A stretch of DNA of 64,000 nucleotides from Aurelia coerulea (taxonomy: Eukaryota; Cnidaria; Scyphozoa; Semaeostomeae; Ulmaridae). Made by a program: the position numbers and the translations under genes. The notes under the pieces were generated by a model. The model searched no databases and was not told where the DNA came from. It saw only the letters and a list, made by a program, of their open reading frames with translations. The stretch lies in assembly GCA_039566865.1 (NCBI GenBank), contig CM076957.1:10983896-11047895 (forward strand). The letters run 5' to 3'. Positions 1-10,960 of the stretch are shown one piece after another; positions within the stretch are counted from its first letter, which is position 1, and the number at the start of each line of letters is the position of its first letter.

Positions 1-824
1 GAAATTCTCTCAATACATCATATTCAATTGTGATATTTTTTTTGAAGAGTTAGATTTAGTTAGATCTTTTGTTTTCACTATAACAAACGGAATTTTTTGA
101 TAATTTGCCTGGTTTTCGTGCTTAAAAAGGTCATACACCATTTTGACAAATATTGATATACGAACTTGAGATTTTGCAAATGACTTTGTATTTTTAGATA
201 GCTTAGGTGTTTATCTGCAAAATGAAAAAAAGTTTCAAAAAATCGGTGCATTTGTTGAAGAGTTACGAGAACTTGAATGTATGGGTTTTCAACGATAACA
301 CAAACAAAAGGCCGGAAATTGCAATGTAAACAACAGTTCGCAATTTAGTCAAACTTTAAAAAATCATATCTCTGGATTCATGAGTCGGATTTAAGAAATT
401 TTTGTTTTATCGAATAGCTCAATGTCTCTTCACCATGATGAAACCCTCAAATAGTGTATACTCGTATTTTCATTTTTTGGGATTAATTCCCTGTCTGGAT
501 CACAGTGCAATATTTGAAATAACACTCGCGCAGAAAGTTTCCAAATCCCCAAATCACGCTGAAAACATTTTCTCTTTGTCCATTCATGATGAGTCTTTAG
601 AAAAGTTGATCAACGTTTTGTTATCGTTTTCAGTGTTTTCGAAAACGAAAATTTTAAGAAACTCGCCTGTAGCTCTAAAAATTGAAAACGGAAAAATTTG
701 CAAAAAATCTTAAAATCTAATTCAGGCTTTCTGCTAAAGATTAAGTGATATATCTTCAAAATCGGTCCAGTGTACGATTTATCGTGGCCTGCCAAAAGTG
801 CATAGTTTATTTTGGCGCACCCGG
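1..824. mobile_element. Right part of a TA-target terminal-inverted-repeat element
   Basis: The sequence ends in GCGCACCCGG followed by TA (825-826). The last 60 bases resemble the right end of the complete short element at 10961-11199, including a shared CTGCCAAAAGTG block. The left end lies outside the window. No transposase is evident; open frames inside, such as 402-713, have low-complexity composition and no recognisable domain. I infer a non-autonomous DNA element of the Tc1/mariner TA-target type. The family is not identified. Confidence 0.45.
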
Positions 825-838
825 TATATAACTAAACT

Positions 839-985
839 CTAAACTGGTTGGCACTTGCAGGCACTACATTTGCAATTCGGACCATCCCATTGTTTTATTA
901 AAACCTTAAAACAATTTAGCACCAATGAGAGTGGATTGCCTCCAAATTTAATCAAGGATATCAGGTCTTTTTGAAGGATTTTGAG
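839..985 (-). pseudogene. C-terminal remnant of a CR1-like LINE polyprotein
   Basis: Read on the minus strand, the last codons before the TAG at 839-841 encode a tail ending QWDGPNCKCSACKCQPV. This corresponds to the cysteine-rich tail of the LINE at 2934-7451 (NGDKCNCRLCKTY). The homology fades upstream of about 985 and no reverse transcriptase motifs remain. It is a 5'-truncated, decayed copy lying directly beside the TA-target element end at 824. Confidence 0.5.
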
Positions 986-1051
986 ATCAAGCATCTTTAT
1001 AAAATTGCTTCTAATTTGAGAACGATATGACTAACTTTCACAAACTAAATT

Positions 1052-1624
1052 TTGAAAATAGTCTTAAATAACGGACTAATCATATCAAACACACAAACGC
1101 AACAAACATCGAAATCTGTAGAAAGAAGACTGTTAACTGCTGTAAAAGAACAACAACCGAAATAAACATGTAACAAGAGAAAAACTGTTAAATCCTGCAA
1201 AAGAAAAACAGATTAATATTAAAACCTGAAAGGAAAGAAATTAGTTAGTAACTCAAGAGTAACAGTGCTAAAGACCAACGTGAATAACCAAAAACGCGTT
1301 TCGTCGCACTCTCATCAGTTCGGTTCGTGCGAAGAACAAATTAACAATAACCGAGCTGATGAGAGTGCGACAAAACGCGTTTTTGGTTATTCACGTTGGT
1401 CTTTACCAAAGTTACTGGTGAGTTACTAATTTATTTCTTTCCTTTCAGGTTTTAAGATTAATTCGTTTTTCTCTTGCAGGATTAACAGTTTTTTCTCTCG
1501 TTACATGTTTCTTTTGGTTCTTGTTCTTTTACAGGAGTTAACAGTCTTCTTTCTACAGATTTCGGTGTTTTGTTGCGTTTATGGGTTCAACATGATGAGT
1601 CCATTACTTAAGGCTATTTTCAAA
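1052..1624. repeat. Foldback element with ~280-bp inverted arms
   Basis: The left arm (about 1052-1309) and right arm (about 1346-1624) are near-perfect reverse complements separated by a short loop around 1310-1345. The region would fold into a ~280-bp hairpin. On the plus strand the right arm carries four polypyrimidine tracts ending in CAG or ACAG, at about 1448, 1479, 1534 and 1558, each resembling a 3' splice acceptor. There is no coding capacity. It is most simply a foldback MITE; I could not define a target-site duplication. Confidence 0.75.
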
Positions 1625-2327
1625 TCTTGTACCACGAACAATTTGCTTACATATTTTCAGCGGATGTACAGCAATGAACAGATCCATGATCTAAACTAAA
1701 TTTTCGGATCTAAGTTGATAAATCATCAAGATAGATTTATAATCCGTTTGTAAGAATCAGATGTCAGAGCTACAGGCTTCAAACCATCTAAACGCTTTCC
1801 TGGCTCACAGTCGGTGTAACCATGTCTGATGTAACCATGTCTGATTGATAATTAACAAAACTCGACAAAAAAATTAAGCTTAAAGTTAGCGGCAGATAGA
1901 ATCATATATCTATGGAACAAATTGTCTTGGTACCTTCACTCTTTGAACAAGTTCCACTTTGTACAGTTCATCTAGCCCCTTTCTCATTTCATATTGTCTC
2001 ATTCTCTGTAAGGGAAAAAGACGAAGTGCAAACTTTTTAAGAAGTAATTATGATCCTGTGTTTCTTGCTTGGAATATTTTGCCTGATTCTTTAGAAGGTT
2101 AACGTCTTACAGCTAAGTCAGATAAATTATCAGCATCTTTAAACAATATGACAACATGTCAACCAATTGAAAATTTCTTGTATTTGCATGTTTATGAAGT
2201 CAAAAACGTCCAAAGCTGCAGCATCATGGTCATATGCCTTAAAACTTCTACTTACCTGAAAATCAATTTATTTATTGGCTAGCTTTTTGTTTGCCGTATT
2301 GGTATGCAATAATACGTATATATAGTA
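1625..2327. other. Spacer, possible decayed LINE C-terminus
   Basis: There is no intact gene. Around 2010-2160 a plus-strand frame (NYDPVFLAWNILPDSLEG) resembles the short motif near the C-terminus of LINE polyproteins where an isolated WN-LP core is conserved. It is interrupted by stops. This is a weak resemblance only. Confidence 0.25.
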
Positions 2328-2925
2328 CAGTCGTGGCCAAAAGTTTAAGACCGCATTTTATTTGGCTAAATGTGTTGGCAAAATGAGATGCATTGGTAAG
2401 GCTCTGCCTATTTTACTCTATCTGGGTTTTTTCAGGTCAATTTTCTATCAGTGTAAATTCTTAATTTCGATGTTCTTTTTTCAAATTTTGCGCCATTTTG
2501 CAATGATGTCACAATTAAGTTATTAGAAAATCTCGGAAATAGTAGTAACCCTGCCGACATGGGGGTTAACCCAAAAATTGTGTTACTCAACTGGATTTTA
2601 CATCGATCCATACAAAATTCTTTTCTTTGATTGTTTTGCAAAATATCGAAACTCCGTGAAAAATATTGCTTGAAGGGAAAAGGTAGAGGAGAGCCTTCAG
2701 TTCATAGCTGTAGCCATCTTGGGGCCCTCCAGGACCATTTTCCCTGAAGTGATAATTTTCGTTGAATTTGGATATTTTGGAAGGAAAAATCAGGGAAACG
2801 AAATTGTGCATAGATTGATATAAGATCCAGCTGAGTAACACGTGTTTTGGGTCATACCCCTTGTCGGCAGAACGACTACAACTTCCGAGATTTTGCATTG
2901 AGACGTCATAGCATTACATCGTTGT
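2328..2925. mobile_element. Tc1/mariner-like non-autonomous element, right end missing
   Basis: The left end is TA followed by CAGTCGTGGCCAAAAGTTT, the typical terminal style of Tc1-class elements. Internally, 2540-2640 and 2810-2905 are diverged inverted copies of one another; both contain GTTACTCA-CTGGAT and TGCCGACA blocks. The matching right terminus is absent because LINE sequence begins at about 2930. I infer a palindromic MITE truncated on the right. Short minus-strand frames within it only reflect the inverted arms. Confidence 0.55.
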
Positions 2926-2933
2926 GGGAAGAA

Positions 2934-4461
2934 TGAGAGGATTTATGTGAATTCGTTTAGTGGAGCAAATGTTGATCAAATGAAACATTATGTTAAACCA
3001 ACCATCGAAGATAAACCAGATGCCATTATTTTGCACGTGGGCACAAACGAACTGCGATATAAGAAGAAAAACGAAGTCCAAATTGCAGAGGAGATCATTG
3101 GTCTTGCCAAATCAATCGAAAAAGAGAAAATATTGGTCACAGTTTCCGGCCTAATTGCACGAAACGACCCATTCGAAGAAAGAAGAAGAAGAGTCAATCT
3201 TATTCTGGCTGATATGTGCTTCGAAAGCAAACTTCAATACATCGATCACCCAAACATTGACTCTGCAAAACACCTGAATCGAAGTAAGTTGCATCTCAAC
3301 TATCACGGAGATAACATTTTGACCGAAAACCTATTTAAAGCAAGTCGACATTGACTTTATAATTACAGTTCTAATCTTGGTAATGAAGGTGGCCCGGAAG
3401 GTAAGGACGGCGAAGTTAAATTCAATGGAGACCTCGGTGGGTCCTCTCCTCTGAGAGAGCCCTCTGGGATTTCCGTTGAAAGTCCTGTTACTTTACAACA
3501 AAGTAATGTACTCCCGTCTTTACCTTGTTGTGCCACCAACAATAGTAACAATTTAGGTGATGAAAGCGGTGATAGCGAATTGGTCTATCAACGGGATGAT
3601 GCGAGCACTGCATTGAAAAATATTCGGCTGAAAAATCGCAACGGTCTCCTCATCGCATACCTAAACATTAATTCAATCAGGAATAAAATCGACTTTTTAA
3701 GACCTATGATATCAGGGAACGTCGACATTTTGATAATAGCAGAGACTAAAATCGATGATACCTTTCCAACTAGTCAATTTTTGATTGGGGGGTTTATGAA
3801 GCCTTTTAGATATGATCGCAATCAAAATGGTGGTGGCCTTCTAATCTACGTGAGAGAACGGGCACCAGTCAAGGAATTAACATATTATCAAGCTCCACAC
3901 AATATTGAATGTGGGGTGATCGAGATTGATCTGAAAAAGCAGAAATGGCTTCTTCTTGCTATATATCGTCCACCTTCTCAATCAGAACAGTATTTCTTTA
4001 CAGAGATTGGTAAGATGCTCGACCATTATTGTATGAAATATGAAAATATCGTTTTAATAGGAGATTTTAATAACGAAATAGACGAAGATGCTATCAGTAC
4101 TTTCATCGAAAATTATGACTTAGCTAGTCTTGTTAAGAGCCCAACCTGTTTTAAGTCCGACAGTCCCCGCTGTATTGATTTAATTCTAGCAAACAGAAGA
4201 AAGAACTTTCAGAGCACTGTTACGATAGAAACAGGTCTGTCGGATTTTCATGTTATGATTGTCACCCTTTTAAAGGGTGGGTATGTCAAGAGGGGGCCTA
4301 AGATAGTTACTTATAGGGACTACAGCCGATTTAGTGCCGTAGACTTCAAAACTCATCTTTTGTATATGCTCTCATCTGAATTAAGTGAGAATGAGGACTA
4401 TGGTGCTTTTAAAGCTGTGGTCATGGCCGTGCTGAATGAACATGCACCCGTTAAGAAAAAG
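2934..4461 (+). pseudogene. LINE polyprotein, esterase and endonuclease half
   Basis: From 2934 to the TGA at 3352-3354 the frame encodes the second half of an SGNH/GDSL-type esterase domain: IILHVGTNEL is the GTNE block, and KLHLNYHG carries the C-terminal histidine block. Such domains occur in ORF1 of CR1 elements. The same frame continues without another stop through a low-complexity linker into an exonuclease-endonuclease-phosphatase domain. Visible blocks are AYLNINSIRNK, the catalytic-glutamate block IIAETKID, AIYRPP, GDFNN, and LSDFH near the end. There is no clear ATG at the head of the endonuclease part, so esterase and endonuclease probably formed one protein before the stop arose. 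The frame is then broken by the MITE at 4464. Confidence 0.85.
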
Positions 4462-4463
4462 TA

Positions 4464-5255
4464 CCGGGTGTCTCAAAAAAAAGTACCCCCTTTTGACTCA
4501 ACAAGGCAACAAAATGATAATATTTCGGGACTTTTTGAATTCATTGCTACATTTGTTGGTCTTCAACTTAAATGCACATACCTTGCATTTGGAAATCGAC
4601 CACCAAACACCGGAGATATGAGTTCACAAGGTCAAAATTTGGAGTGCACCTGAAACCAGACGTTTTGAGAAATGGCCTAGTCATAATTTGACAACAAACA
4701 GGCATTTTGCAAACGAATTTTCGACTTTGACCTTTACTTTTTACTTTTGAAAAGATTTATACCTTGAATTACTTCAATTGTTCTTGAAGTAACTTTTCTT
4801 TTGAGGAAACGGTCCTTGCATTGCATTCGATCCCACGTGTTTTGTATTAAAGAAGAGGAAAAGGAGCATATGCACGCTTATTTTGGAGATGTGGCTCGAT
4901 TTTATCACTCTTACCACATTTTTACTATATTTGTTTAATCAGCGCCATGTCCATGCATCTTTTATTCTTTTCAAAAGCAAAACACGGAAACTTAAAGTCT
5001 ACAGGTACTTTGGAAAATGTCCACGATACAAATCATGATTAGGCCCTTTTTCAAAACCTCTGGTTTTGGGTGCACTGTAAATTTTGACTTTGCGAACCTG
5101 TATCTCTGGTGTTTGGTGGACAATTTCTAAATGCAAGGTACGTGCATCTAAGTTGAACATTGATAAATTTAGCTGTGAAGTAGAGGAGCAATAATATCTT
5201 ATTGCTTGGTTCCTATTTCCAATCAAAAGGAGGTACTTTTTTCTGAGACGCCCGG
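4464..5255. mobile_element. 792-bp TA-target MITE inside the LINE
   Basis: The termini are CCGGGTGTCTCAAAAAA on the left and a matching inverted TTCTGAGACGCCCGG on the right, flanked by TA at 4462-4463 and 5256-5257. The terminal inverted repeat extends about 35 bp with few mismatches. There is no transposase. Leaving out the element plus one TA restores LINE reading-frame continuity, which fixes the boundaries independently. Partial copies lie at 11566-11980 (left part) and 16100-16716 (right part). The TA target implies mobilisation by a Tc1/mariner-type transposase encoded elsewhere. Confidence 0.9.
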
Positions 5256-5257
5256 TA

Positions 5258-7298
5258 TATTCGTGCAAACGATGGACCTTTTATGACTAAAGCCTTGCGT
5301 AAAGAACACATGCATAGAACCAAGCTTCGCAATAAGTATAACGACAGTAGAACTGAAGAAAACCTTAATGCATTCAAAAAGCAGAGGAACAAATGTGTAA
5401 AATTGCTGAGAAGGGCCAAATTTGATTACTACAAGAATATTGACCCTAAAAATCTGACAGATAATCACAAGTTTTGGAAAACTGTAAAGCCACTATTCTC
5501 AGATAAAGTGCAAGTAAATTCGTCCATTACTCTAATTGAAGACGACAAAATGATAAGTCAGGGCTGTGAAATTGCAGAGATCTTCAATCATTACTTTGCA
5601 AATATCACAAACAGCCTAGGGATCTCTGAAAATGACTCACTTTTGCTGCCAACAAGTGATATACTAGATCCCATTGACAAATCTATTAAGAAATATGATG
5701 CTCATCCAAGTATCTGCAAAATAAATGAGCAAGCTATGCTTTCCAACAATTTTGAGTTCAGAGAGGTCACTATGGAAGAGGTTGCTGTCAAAATCAACCA
5801 ACTTAATCAGAGTAAAGCCTCTCCAGTTGATTGCATCCCTGCAAAAATCCTGAAGGAAAATTCTGATGTATTTTCTGTTGCCATACGAAATTTATTCAAC
5901 TCTGGTTTATCCAAGGGTACTTTTCCCAAAGAATTGACAGCTGGAGATTTAAGCTCACTCTTCAAAAAAGAGGATGCCTTTTCGAAGAAAAACTACCGAC
6001 CTATTACAGTTTTGCCATCGGCATCAAAGATATACGAAAGGTTGATGCAAGATCAAATGCTGCCCTTTGTCCAATGTTTCTTGTCTCCACTCCTCTGTGG
6101 ATTTCGAGAGGGCTATGGTACACAGCATGCACTTCTACGTTTAGTTGAAACCTGCAAAAAGTCGTTAGACAGCGGAGGCGTCGCAGGGGCCGTCCTGACG
6201 GAGAATCACGAATTATTGATTGCAAAATTGAATGCATACGGTTTCAGTAGATCTGCATTGCAGTTCATCCATAGCTATCTCGTCGACAGGAAACAAAGGG
6301 TAAAGGTCAATGGTTCATTCAGCACGTGGACAAAGACCACCCTAGGTGTACCGCAAGGTTCTGTCCTAGGCCCCCTCTTGTTCAACATATACCTGAATGA
6401 CTTGTTCCTGTTCCTGGAGGAGACCGAAATATGTAACTATGCGGACGATACAACGATTTATGCGTATGGTCCAAAAATCGATAATGTAATTGCGCATTTA
6501 GAAAATGATGCCCTTAAGTTAACTGAGTGGTTTCCGAACAATCTCATGAAGCTAAATGAGGATAAATGCCATTTAATGATTTTCGGTGCAAAGGACAATG
6601 AAGTATCCATCAAAATAGGAGGCGCTTGTTTGAAAGAATCTACAGAGGAGAATCTTCTTGGCATAAAATTTGATCGATCTCTTTCCTTCAAACAACATGT
6701 CAAATCTCTATGTAAGAAAGCCAGCCAAAAACTTCATGCTCTTAACCGAATATCCTGTTACATGGACACAGACAAACTGCAGCAACTAATGCGTGCTTTC
6801 ATATCATCCCATTTTAGCTATTGTCCACTTGTTTGGATGTTCTGCGATAGAACCTTGAATCAAAGAATAAATCACGTTCACGAAAGGGCTTTGCGCATTG
6901 CACAGAAAGATTACGAACATGATTTTGGTTTTCTCCTGGAGCAAACAAATTCAGTACCCATCCATATAAGAAACCTACAGTTGCTTATGACTGAGATTTT
7001 TAAAACAAAATTAGATCTAAGTCCAACTTTTATGAAGGATATTTTCACGCAGCGGAACACTGGCTACGCCTTGAGGCATGGGACCGACGCGCTGCTTCCA
7101 AAAGTACGCACTACGTCCTTTGGAATCGAGTCTGTAGCTTTCCTTGGAAATAGGATGTGGCAGCTGCTACCACACGAAATAAAAGACTCCAGCACCCTTC
7201 AAATTTTCAAAAAGCAAATACGGTGCTGGAATGGTGATAAATGCAACTGTAGGCTTTGCAAAACATATGTACAACAGGTTGGGTTCATAACAGGATAG
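5258..7298 (+). pseudogene. LINE reverse transcriptase half, catalytic motif A deleted
   Basis: The frame continues from the endonuclease half and ends with TAG at 7296-7298. Visible blocks: NYRPITVLPSASKIYERL; LCGFREGYGTQHALL; motif B GVPQGSVLGPLLFNIYLNDL; motif C CNYADDTTIYA with both aspartates; the LNEDKCHLMIFG block; the LLGIKFDRSLSF block; and a C-terminal cysteine-rich tail NCRLCKTYVQQVGF. Between the TQHALL and NHELLIAKL blocks the expected motif A (hydrophobic-D-L-S-K-A-F-D) is missing. The sequence goes directly from GAVL to TENHELL at about 6192-6205, an in-frame loss of roughly nine or ten residues. Without the motif A aspartate the enzyme should be inactive. Confidence 0.88.
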
Positions 7299-7451
7299 TT
7301 AACGAAATTACTGTAATTATACATATACATATTATTTTTAGATTAGATTGTAAATTTTGTAAATAAGTAGGCCTTAATTAGCTGTAATTTTAGCTATGGT
7401 TTTGTTTTCAGCCTACTTTGTAAATAAATTAATGATGATGATGATGATGAT

Positions 7452-7734
7452 AGCAAAATGGCGAAACCTTAAAAACAAGCTGAAATTTTCTCGAGAATGA
7501 AGTCCGAGGATGAAAATGCCATATACTATAACATGTAGGCAAGGTTCAAAAATGATGACTTCATAAAAACATTGAAGAGAAGCCTTTAAAAAATTAAATG
7601 GTCTAGTCAATAAAATGAACGATATCTTTGAAATAAATGAAACAAAAACCTTCAACATTTGGTCTGCAGCAAGCTTTGAGAAAATAAAACCACCATATAT
7701 AGAGCCTGAATATGATATATCACGTCATCTTTGT
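7452..7734. other. Spacer between two LINE ends
   Basis: There is no recognised element. A short plus-strand frame from 7615 (MNDIFEINETKTFNIW) runs into the ATT microsatellite at 7735. Its composition looks protein-like but I find no splice context or domain, so I do not call it a gene. Confidence 0.2.
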
Positions 7735-7905
7735 TATTATTATTATTATTTTAAATTATTATTATTGTTATTATTATTATTTTACTTTAAATATCTATTC
7801 AAAGTAGGCTAAAAAATAAATAGCTAGATTGCAGCTAATTAAGGCCTACTATTTACAATATACATAATTTACAATAAAACTAAAATTAATATATATTACA
7901 GGACA
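7735..7905 (-). mobile_element. 3' end of a CR1-like LINE, heavily 5'-truncated
   Basis: On the minus strand this matches the 3' UTR of the 2934-7451 LINE: the AAGTAGGCT block and the CTAATTAAGGCCTAC block occur in the same order. It ends in an (AAT)n tail, seen on the plus strand as (ATT)n at 7735-7790. No coding sequence remains, a typical outcome of incomplete target-primed reverse transcription. Confidence 0.7.
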
Positions 7906-8754
7906 AATCAGAGTTAAAATCTATCATGTTGGTAGAGCTTGGCAATTTTTCAACAAAACAAAGATTAAAAAAGGCTTTGTTCAAAACATGGGGTTTTTTC
8001 GTTTTTTATGCGCACGCACACTCGGTTTGAAGCAGAGGCATCTTATTTTTTGCAAGCGTGATACATCGAGGCAAAGAAAAGACAAATTGTCATACTTGTA
8101 AGGGCAGTACTAGACTCATTACACAAGTCCTTCAATGCTTTTCGAGAAAAATTGTGAAATTCGTTGATTAGTTTTGCAATCAGAAATCTGTCAATTAATC
8201 CAATTCGATCTAACACATTTTGTTAAAATGATTTTCCATGAATAACAAAACTTGAAAGGTACCTCAACTTCCAACATTGCCTCTGATCACTGCTACTAGA
8301 AGAGTTTCTTAATTTCTTGGAAGGGCCTTTGTTTCTTATGAGAATAAGAATGCACTCGTCACAAACTGGTTTTGAAATAATTCTTTTTTTATTTTTCAAC
8401 AGATTTTGCTTGCCCGTGAAATTGTAGGTGTACATTATTGAGGATACTAGCATTACTGTCCAAAAAAATCATGAAATGTGTCAAATTTGCTCATGTTGGT
8501 CAAAAAATGTTTCTGGTGACCCTTGACCTATTCCAAAACATTTTTTTTCTACCAATAGAATTTTATTGAAAATAAAACCATCATTCTGCACAGATACACA
8601 CACAAATAAAAACAGAAAAATTCAGTGAAAGCAACTTGAAAATACCTCTCAGAATTAAAATACAGTTATCTAGCTAAATATATCCTGCAATAATACTGTG
8701 TACTTCTGCAAATGATGCTAAAAATGTTCATGAAATGTTCTTTCTTTCAAATCT
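7906..8754. other. Unassigned spacer
   Basis: AT-rich sequence with no recognisable gene, inverted-repeat termini or tandem structure. Confidence 0.3.
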
Positions 8755-8945
8755 CTCAGTGATATAGGAACCAGGAGGCACTGGGGGCACATGCCACCCT
8801 TTCCTGAGATTTCGCAGTAAACAAAAGAGTGCCTTTCCACTTTAGAAAGTGTCTCTTTAGCTTGATGAAAAACTCCCTTGATGTGCTGTGCCTCCCAAGT
8901 TCAAGATGCATTCCTACAGCCCTGAAATCTCTTAATTGCAACTGT
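8755..8945. repeat. Diverged copy of the repeat found in tandem at 61-64 kb
   Basis: Order and spacing of blocks such as GGCACTGGGGGCACATGCC, the GAGATTT..GCA block, GTGCC near runs of T, and a terminal CCCAAGTTCAAGATGC follow the unit seen at about 61665-62010 and 63710-64000. It is interspersed here as a single diverged copy. The minus-strand frame across it has no domain. Confidence 0.5.
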
Positions 8946-9640
8946 TAACATCTGCTGTACAGTCCAGTGCTGTTTTTACATCTCTATGCCATCTATGTAT
9001 AAAAGCTAGCCAAGTTGGATGGGTCAAGGACATGCAAGCAAAATATCACTGTAAATGTTGTATGCATTGAAGGTGCATAGATCTGCAAGGCAAAAGAATA
9101 TGCCCTTTTGCAAACAATTGTCATCCTTTTCACATTAATACCTATTCAGGGATTGCAAAAGTTAGTTGGACAAGACAAAGCAATAGAAAATAACATAGTC
9201 AGGTAATTTCTTAGATGGCAGCAAGGGCAGTCACCCCTATGCCCCTTTTCCAGCATTCCTGACCCCCTTCATATAAAATGGAATAAAAACTAAATTGACA
9301 CATTGCCCTCAGCAATGCATCAAACAATTTGCACATGTTTCTGCATTAAATAGGAATGTGGGTAAATTTCTGACTGTTAATTTGAGGATTCGTTACTTCT
9401 TGCATTCTGTCTAAAGAGATGTAGATAGTTGGATTATATAGTAAATCTTATGACATTAAGTACAAAAATCCCCTTGTACGCGATGTATCAGGTACTGAAA
9501 TATCGGCTTCTTATGACACATGACATGTAGCCCTTGCCCCGAATGTGATTGTTAAGGACAAAGCTTTTCCTTGCCCAAATCATTGTCGATGTAAACAAAA
9601 CCTTCCCCTAAAAAGATGAATATTGACGTTTAACGAAAAA
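8946..9640. other. Unassigned spacer
   Basis: I see no element boundaries or coding signal. The short stretch at 9225-9290 (CCCCTATGCCCCTTTTCC) hints at another relic of the GCCCCTTTT-rich repeat, but is too short to call. Confidence 0.25.
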
Positions 9641-9866
9641 AACAGTGCATATACCGACACTGGCATACTGTTACTGAAGACATTGCAAGTGCACTGGCAA
9701 AGTTTGGTGATGTGGCACGGTGCCGATTTGGAGAAATAAACGCCTCAAAATTGGCGATTTCAGATGACGACCGTAGAACCATTTTAGACTGCAGTTTGAT
9801 AAATAACATTTTACCTGCCTTGCCGACCACTCACGACTGTGAGCTTCTGGGTATCAATTGTCCATA
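9641..9866 (+). other. Open stretch of uncertain coding status
   Basis: A plus-strand frame stays open for about 74 codons, including FGDVARCRFGEINASKLAIS, and ends in TAG at about 9864. There is no ATG at its head and no convincing polypyrimidine tract upstream. The opposite strand is also partly open (9630-9830) with a donor-like GGCAG|GTAAAA. The block GATGTGGCACGGTG followed by TTTGGAGAAAT recurs at about 10085, so this may be repeat-derived rather than an exon. Confidence 0.2.
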
Positions 9867-10960
9867 GGTAGTTTTATCAACATAAACAAATGCCAGACTT
9901 CCAGCTTGAGTATTTCAATGCAAACAAAATATGGAAGAAATGGTTCCTTCTGCTACTTACGTAACATGGTTCTAGAGTAGTGTCTAAAAAACCTAGAATA
10001 ACGTCACAACGCAAAAAACGGTGAATAACCCACCTGATAGGTCATGTTCCTGATATCCTTGGCAAAGACTCCTGTAAAGTTCTTGATGTGGCACGGTGTA
10101 GTTTTGGAGAAATATCCTCTTTCATCAACATGAATCTGCGTATGAATTAGGCCATTTTTTCATGGCCATAAGAAGTCTTCGAATAGTGTTTTTTAATTAG
10201 AAAATTTCGTCGATTGATGTCTCCCAATGTTCGCCAACCTTTCTTCCATCAAAATCAAATAGTGGATTTAACTGCGAACGGATGAGCTCACGCTGGAATG
10301 CAAAAGCCGATGCCCGACCCATCTAGGCCAGTTGTCTCACTCGCTTTGAAATCTAGCTGTGAGACTGGTGATTTTGAGTGGTCAGCGGTTTGTGAAACGA
10401 AATGTCACTGTGTTTTTGTTCAATAGAAGTACCAGATGCCAAAGACACAACATAAAAAAACATCAGCTGATTTAATGAAAATGAAAAGGCACACCTTACG
10501 GGAAAAGGCGGAGTTTGATATCAAACTGTTGACAAGCAATATTTCAAGAGAATAACAACTTAACCTTATCTTCCAGCCACTGTATGGTATCATCAAACTC
10601 AGGACGCAAACAAAGAACCCTTTCTTAAGGAAATAAGAATGTGATCAAGCACTGGAAGTTGCTTAAAATTCTGATATTTCAGGACAAAAAGTTTCGGAAG
10701 GGCTTTCTGAGGGTTTCCCTAGATGCTCGTTCTTCAGACTGGCATGGATTAAACTAGAAAGAGTGGGGTAAATTAGAGAGAACAATGAAGGTGGTGCCAA
10801 CAATGAGCCAGTTCAAAAGAAATGTAAGAGGATAATGATAATAGTAGCTTCTTTATTCAAAATGTGCCATGGGTTGAAGGAATGGACATAAAAACCCTTT
10901 TGGACTGTAGAGTATAAAATAATTGTACGGAAGGATTTTATTGGACTATTTTTTTAGATA
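9867..10960. other. Unassigned spacer
   Basis: There are no genes or clear repeat boundaries apart from the recurrence of the GATGTGGCACGGTG block near 10085. At 10835-10920 an AT-rich stretch including TTTATTCAAAATGTGCC resembles a minus-strand LINE 3' end, but there is no supporting coding sequence. Confidence 0.25.

Larger units (their letters stand above)
2934..7451 (+). mobile_element. CR1-like LINE, 5'-truncated, split by a MITE
   Basis: One plus-strand non-LTR retrotransposon runs from a truncated esterase-like domain through endonuclease and reverse transcriptase to a short 3' UTR ending in an (ATG)n tail at 7431-7451. Short 3' microsatellite tails in place of poly(A) are usual for CR1/L2-type elements. 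A 792-bp MITE sits at 4464-5255. Excluding it and one TA leaves the frame open. Defects are an in-frame TGA at 3352-3354 and loss of the reverse transcriptase motif A aspartate. The same family has minus-strand 3' ends at 7735-7905 and 11981-12560. Confidence 0.9.

Noticed and set aside
402..713. 103-codon plus-strand frame as a host gene
   Set aside because: It has no domain or splice context and lies within a TA-target element that has inverted-repeat ends.
4436..4653. C-terminal extension of the LINE endonuclease ORF into 4464-4653
   Set aside because: It is translation of the inserted MITE; the true LINE frame resumes after 5257.
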